From Caldifarciminota bacterium (GTDB lineage: Bacteria; Hydrothermota; Tepidihabitantia; Tepidihabitantales; Tepidihabitantaceae), in NCBI GenBank assembly GCA_016935295.1, contig JAFGRF010000318.1, forward strand, positions 1 to 15,886: a stretch of DNA of 15,886 nt, read 5' to 3'. Shown here one piece after another: positions 13,391 through 15,886 of this stretch (position 1 is its first letter; the number at the start of each line of letters is the position of its first letter). Position numbers and translations under genes: made by a program. Below the pieces are notes generated by a model, which made no database searches, was not told the DNA's origin, and was given only the letters and a program-made list of their open reading frames with translations.

Positions 13391-13432
13391 AACCATGAAC
13401 TACAAACCACAAACCATGAACTAACGAGCATG
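13391..13432 (+). repeat. Heptad array ending in the start codon of the four-helix gene
   Basis: Six units run AACCATG, AACTACA, AACCACA, AACCATG, and so on. The last, GAGCATG, carries the start codon at 13430-13432 in the same position as ATG in the earlier units. Confidence 0.75.
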
Positions 13433-13855
13433 ACCTTCAAGACCTTCGAGGATGTCGACGCCTGGAAGAAGGCGCGTGAGCTTGCGCGGAGCATCTACGG
13501 TGTCACTGCGAAGGGGGCTTTCGCCCGAGACTTTGCGCTGCGCGACCAGATTCGCCGTGCCTCGATTTCGGTGATGTCGAACGTAGCTGAAGGCCATGGC
13601 CGTGGCGGTACAAAGGAATTCACGCAGTTTCTCTCGATGGCACTCGGCTCCGCCAACGAGGTCGGCTCTCACCTCTACGTTGCACTGGACCAGAAGTACC
13701 TTACTGACAACGACTTCCGTGAGCTCACCGCATTGGCCCACGAAACCGCGAACCTGATCGGCGGTCTGAGCAGATACCTCCGCACCACCGCATTGAAGGG
13801 CCGCAAGTTCGACTCCGGTGTGCTGGAACCTGGAACTAAGAACCAACAACCATGA
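13430..13855 (+). CDS. Four-helix-bundle protein (S23 / IVS-encoded / Avd-like family)
   Basis: 141 residues. It matches the four-helix-bundle family first known from proteins encoded in 23S rRNA intervening sequences. The start FKTFEDVDAWKKARELARSIY is followed by RDQIRRASISVMSNVAEGHG, the family signature. A third helix (FTQFLSMALGSANEVGSHL) and a last helix (ALAHETANLIGGLSRYL) complete the bundle. Length is slightly above the usual 115-125 because the last dozen residues (VLEPGTKNQQP) are translated heptad repeat. The stop overlaps the epimerase start (ATGA), so the two are probably coupled. Function is unknown; homologues include Avd of diversity-generating retroelements, but no reverse transcriptase is present. 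The weak ribosome site (GAG only) and repeat-derived start codon are odd. Confidence 0.88.
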   Translation: MTFKTFEDVDAWKKARELARSIYGVTAKGAFARDFALRDQIRRASISVMSNVAEGHGRGGTKEFTQFLSMALGSANEVGSHLYVALDQKYLTDNDFRELTALAHETANLIGGLSRYLRTTALKGRKFDSGVLEPGTKNQQP

Positions 13856-13861
13856 ACTTTC
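13827..13861 (+). repeat. Heptad array spanning the four-helix stop and epimerase start
   Basis: Units AACCTGG, AACTAAG, AACCAAC and AACCATG follow one another. The start codon of the epimerase (13852-13854) is the ATG of the fourth unit. Confidence 0.75.
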
Positions 13862-14955
13862 TAGTTACCGGCGGCGCCGGCTTCATCGGCTCCAACATCG
13901 TCGAGGAACTGCTGAAGCGTGGTCACCGCGTCCGCGTGCTCGACAATTTCTCCACCGGCCGCCGCGTCAATCTGGACCCTCTTCTCAATGACATAGAATT
14001 GATCGAAGGCGACGTCCGGAGCCCGTTCACGGTAATGGAGGCCATGGACAAGGTGGACTACGTCCTGCACCAGGCTGCGCTGCCTTCGGTCCCGCGTTCG
14101 ATCAAGGACCCCCTGACAACCAACGAAGTCTGCGTCGTGGGGACCCTGAACGTGCTCAAGGCGGCGCTGGCGCGCAAGGTCAAACGTGTGGTCTACGCTT
14201 CCTCCTCCTCGGTCTACGGCGACTCCGAGGAGTTGCCGAAACACGAACGCATGACGCCGAACCCGCTGTCGCCCTACGCCTGCGCCAAGCTCGCCGGTGA
14301 GAACTACTGCCAGGTCTTCAGCCGTCTCTACGGTCTGGAGACCGTGGCACTGCGCTACTTCAACGTATTCGGCCCGCACCAGGACCCGACCAGCCAGTAT
14401 GCCGCAGTCATCCCCAAGTTCATCGCGGCCATCCGCGAAGGTCGCCAGCCCGTCATCTACGGCGACGGCGAGCAGTCCCGCGATTTCACGCCGGTCATCA
14501 ACGTCGTTCGGGCCAACCTTGCAGCCTGCGACGCAAAGCTCGGGGGAGACGTGGAAGTCAAGACCGAGGCCGAGGTCGAGCGGGAACTCAACGGCCGCGG
14601 CACCCGGTCTCGGCGCCGCACGAAGCGCGAACCGACTAAGGACGAATCGACGAAGGACAGTCCGTCTTCGGTCATCGGTCCTCCGTCTCCGTTCTTGCTC
14701 AGCAACGTCGCCGTCGGTGAGCGCTACACGTTGAACTTCATCGTGAACGAGATCTGCCGCGTTGTCGGCAGACGCGTCAAGGCTATTTACGACCCGCCGC
14801 GCCCCGGTGACGTCCGTCACTCCTTGGCCTCAATCGAGGTGATGACCGCCCGCCTCGGACTCACCCATAGGACGCCGTTTGTGGTTGGGTTAGAGCAACT
14901 TACCAGGCGCTCGACCAAGTACGAAGAACCCAGGGCGGAGCGAATACGCCCATGA
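13852..14955 (+). CDS. NAD-dependent epimerase, UDP-N-acetylglucosamine 4-epimerase-like (WbpP/TviC type)
   Basis: 367 residues, extended SDR family, interconverting UDP-GlcNAc and UDP-GalNAc or similar sugars for surface polysaccharide. The Rossmann motif GGAGFIGSN starts at residue 7. LHQAALPSVPRSI, the active-site Ser block YASSSSVYGD (about 118-125) and the catalytic YACAK (Tyr142, Lys146) follow. LRYFNVFGPHQDP and YGDGEQSRDFTPV are typical of the WbpP-like branch. After ANLAACDAKL the frame enters about 50 codons of repeat-derived sequence (14548-14696). It then resumes with SNVAVGERYTLNFIVNEIC and PGDVRHSLA, so both family halves are intact. The insert sits in a loop before the NVAxG strand, away from the active site. 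The stop is part of the next heptad array. Substrate choice is inference. Confidence 0.9.
   Translation: MNFLVTGGAGFIGSNIVEELLKRGHRVRVLDNFSTGRRVNLDPLLNDIELIEGDVRSPFTVMEAMDKVDYVLHQAALPSVPRSIKDPLTTNEVCVVGTLNVLKAALARKVKRVVYASSSSVYGDSEELPKHERMTPNPLSPYACAKLAGENYCQVFSRLYGLETVALRYFNVFGPHQDPTSQYAAVIPKFIAAIREGRQPVIYGDGEQSRDFTPVINVVRANLAACDAKLGGDVEVKTEAEVERELNGRGTRSRRRTKREPTKDESTKDSPSSVIGPPSPFLLSNVAVGERYTLNFIVNEICRVVGRRVKAIYDPPRPGDVRHSLASIEVMTARLGLTHRTPFVVGLEQLTRRSTKYEEPRAERIRP
14548..14696 (+). repeat. Composite hexad-heptad array in frame inside the epimerase gene
   Basis: Seven hexads (GAGGTC type, 14548-14589) are followed by about 15 units in 7-bp register, such as GACGAAG and CGTCTTC. They include the 16-mer GGTCATCGGTCCTCCG at 14670-14685. 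The reading frame differs from that used for the same 16-mer in the aminotransferase. Confidence 0.8.
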
Positions 14956-15066
14956 ACCACGAAGTTATCAGTTGCAAGTTTGAAGTTTCAGGTACGCGCC
15001 CCGCACCAAGAACTAGGAACTAAGAACCAAGAACTTATGCCTCAACCTTCACCTCAACCTCAACCT
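14952..15066 (+). repeat. Heptad array filling the epimerase-dehydrogenase spacer, then a hexad array encoding the dehydrogenase N-terminus
   Basis: Twelve heptads (14952-15035) start with ATGAACC, which holds the epimerase stop, and end with AAGAACC AAGAACT. The ATG of the next gene is at 15037. Hexads CCTCAA, CCTTCA and CCTCAA then encode its first residues, PQPSPQPQP. Confidence 0.8.
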
Positions 15067-15886
15067 GCTGCGAAGCAGCACGTCGCCGTCATCGGCACCG
15101 GCTATTGGGGCAAGAACCTGGTGCGAACATTCGATGCACTGGGCGTGCTCCGGACGGTCTGTGACACGGACCAGGCCCGGCTGGATGCCCTCAAGACCAC
15201 AAGCGAAGTAAAGCGTAGCTGCGGTGTGGACGGTTGCCTCAAGGACCCGGAAATCAGCGCCGTCGCTATCGCCGCGCCCGCGGCCTTGCACGCCGAGTTG
15301 GTCCGGACCTCTTTGCGGGCAGGCAAGGACGTCTTCGTAGAGAAACCGCTGGCCCTGACTGTCCGGGACGGCCGAGAACTCGTGAAACTCGCCGAAGACA
15401 ACAAGCGAATTCTGATGGTCGGACACATTCTGCGCTACCACCCCGCGGTCTGCAAACTGAAGGAGATGGTGGACGGAGGAGAACTGGGCAAGGTTGAGTA
15501 CATCTACTCCAACCGGCTGAGCATCGGCAAGCTGCGTACGGAGGAGAACATTCTCTGGAGCTTCGCCCCGCACGACGTATCGGTCATGCTGGGCCTGCTG
15601 GGCGAGATGCCGACTGCCGCCTCCTGTCAGGGCGGAGACTACCTGAGCCGCGGGATCTGCGATGTCACGGTCAGCCAGTTCGAATTCGCCGGAGGCGTCC
15701 GGGCGCACATCTTCGTGAGCTGGCTGCATCCCTTCAAAGAGCAGCGGCTGGTAGTGGTGGGCTCGGACAAGATGGCCGTGTTCGACGACACGGCCGCCGT
15801 CGACAAGCTGCAGCTCTATCCCCATCGTGTGGACTGGGTGGATCGCGTGCCGATCGCGGTGAAGAGCGAGGCCGAGATCGTGGCCA
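15037..15886 (+). CDS. Gfo/Idh/MocA-family dehydrogenase, WlbA/WbpB-like, 3' partial
   Basis: 283 residues up to the window edge with no stop. After the repeat-derived PQPSPQPQPAAK come the Rossmann motif HVAVIGTGYWGKN (about 15-27) and the family motif FVEKPLAL (about 106-113). VGHILRYHPAV (about 132-142), the substrate-binding-domain stretch SFAPHDVSVML, and a beta-sheet region ending near AVKSEAEIVA follow. This matches NAD-dependent UDP-GlcNAcA 3-dehydrogenase-type enzymes that work with an acetyltransferase and a DegT aminotransferase to make 2,3-diamino sugars. A DegT gene is present at the other end of the window, although not adjacent. No clear ribosome site precedes ATG 15037; the spacer is entirely heptad repeat. 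The exact substrate is inferred. Confidence 0.88.
   Translation, partial: MPQPSPQPQPAAKQHVAVIGTGYWGKNLVRTFDALGVLRTVCDTDQARLDALKTTSEVKRSCGVDGCLKDPEISAVAIAAPAALHAELVRTSLRAGKDVFVEKPLALTVRDGRELVKLAEDNKRILMVGHILRYHPAVCKLKEMVDGGELGKVEYIYSNRLSIGKLRTEENILWSFAPHDVSVMLGLLGEMPTAASCQGGDYLSRGICDVTVSQFEFAGGVRAHIFVSWLHPFKEQRLVVVGSDKMAVFDDTAAVDKLQLYPHRVDWVDRVPIAVKSEAEIVA

Noticed and set aside
13391..13861. Diversity-generating retroelement (Avd-like protein next to repeats)
   Set aside because: No reverse transcriptase, template/variable repeat pair or adenine-directed variation is visible. Only the loose Avd-like similarity supports it.
13861..14820. 319-codon minus-strand open frame
   Set aside because: It is the antisense shadow of the well-conserved epimerase.
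15049..15825. 258-codon minus-strand open frame
   Set aside because: It is antisense to the Gfo/Idh/MocA gene, whose motifs are clear on the plus strand.

Overview
The window is GC-rich DNA from a Gram-negative-type bacterium. It encodes an OmpA-like barrel, a polysaccharide co-polymerase/tyrosine kinase, and a secreted beta-helix protein ending in a type IX secretion (T9SS)-like C-terminal sorting domain. These traits suggest the FCB group or a related candidate phylum (WOR-3/TA06-like). That placement is inference, since no rRNA or other strong marker is present.

Layout. (1) 2-1489: 3' part of a DegT-family sugar aminotransferase with several in-frame low-complexity insertions. (2) 1586-5701: promoter, then an OmpA-like barrel protein, a short SLBB-domain protein and a Wzc-like tyrosine autokinase, tightly spaced as an exopolysaccharide assembly/export operon. 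(3) 5702-6595: repeats and unexplained DNA. (4) 6596-9187: secreted right-handed beta-helix protein. (5) 9245-11723, minus strand: a RiPP-like locus with two paralogous six-cysteine peptides, each with its own promoter, strong ribosome site and terminator, and a downstream HPr-kinase-like ATPase resembling ScmC of SynChlorMet cassettes. (6) 11724-13195: repeats and no convincing gene. (7) 13196-15886: promoter, then a four-helix-bundle (S23/Avd-like) protein, a UDP-N-acetylglucosamine 4-epimerase-like enzyme and a Gfo/Idh/MocA (WlbA/WbpB-like) dehydrogenase cut by the window end. Groups 1, 2 and 7 fit surface polysaccharide synthesis and export.

The most unusual property is a dispersed family of degenerate arrays with a fixed period: 7 bp (most common), 6 bp, and 10 bp in places. 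They fill most spacers, run through start and stop codons, and lie in frame inside two conserved enzymes without breaking them. One composite (6-bp block, then 7-bp block, ending in the 16-mer GGTCATCGGTCCTCCG) sits inside both the aminotransferase and the epimerase, where the shared 16-mer is read in different frames. They recall cyanobacterial heptameric STRR repeats but are far more degenerate. The second candidate for something new is the duplicated cysteine-rich peptide locus with its kinase-like partner.
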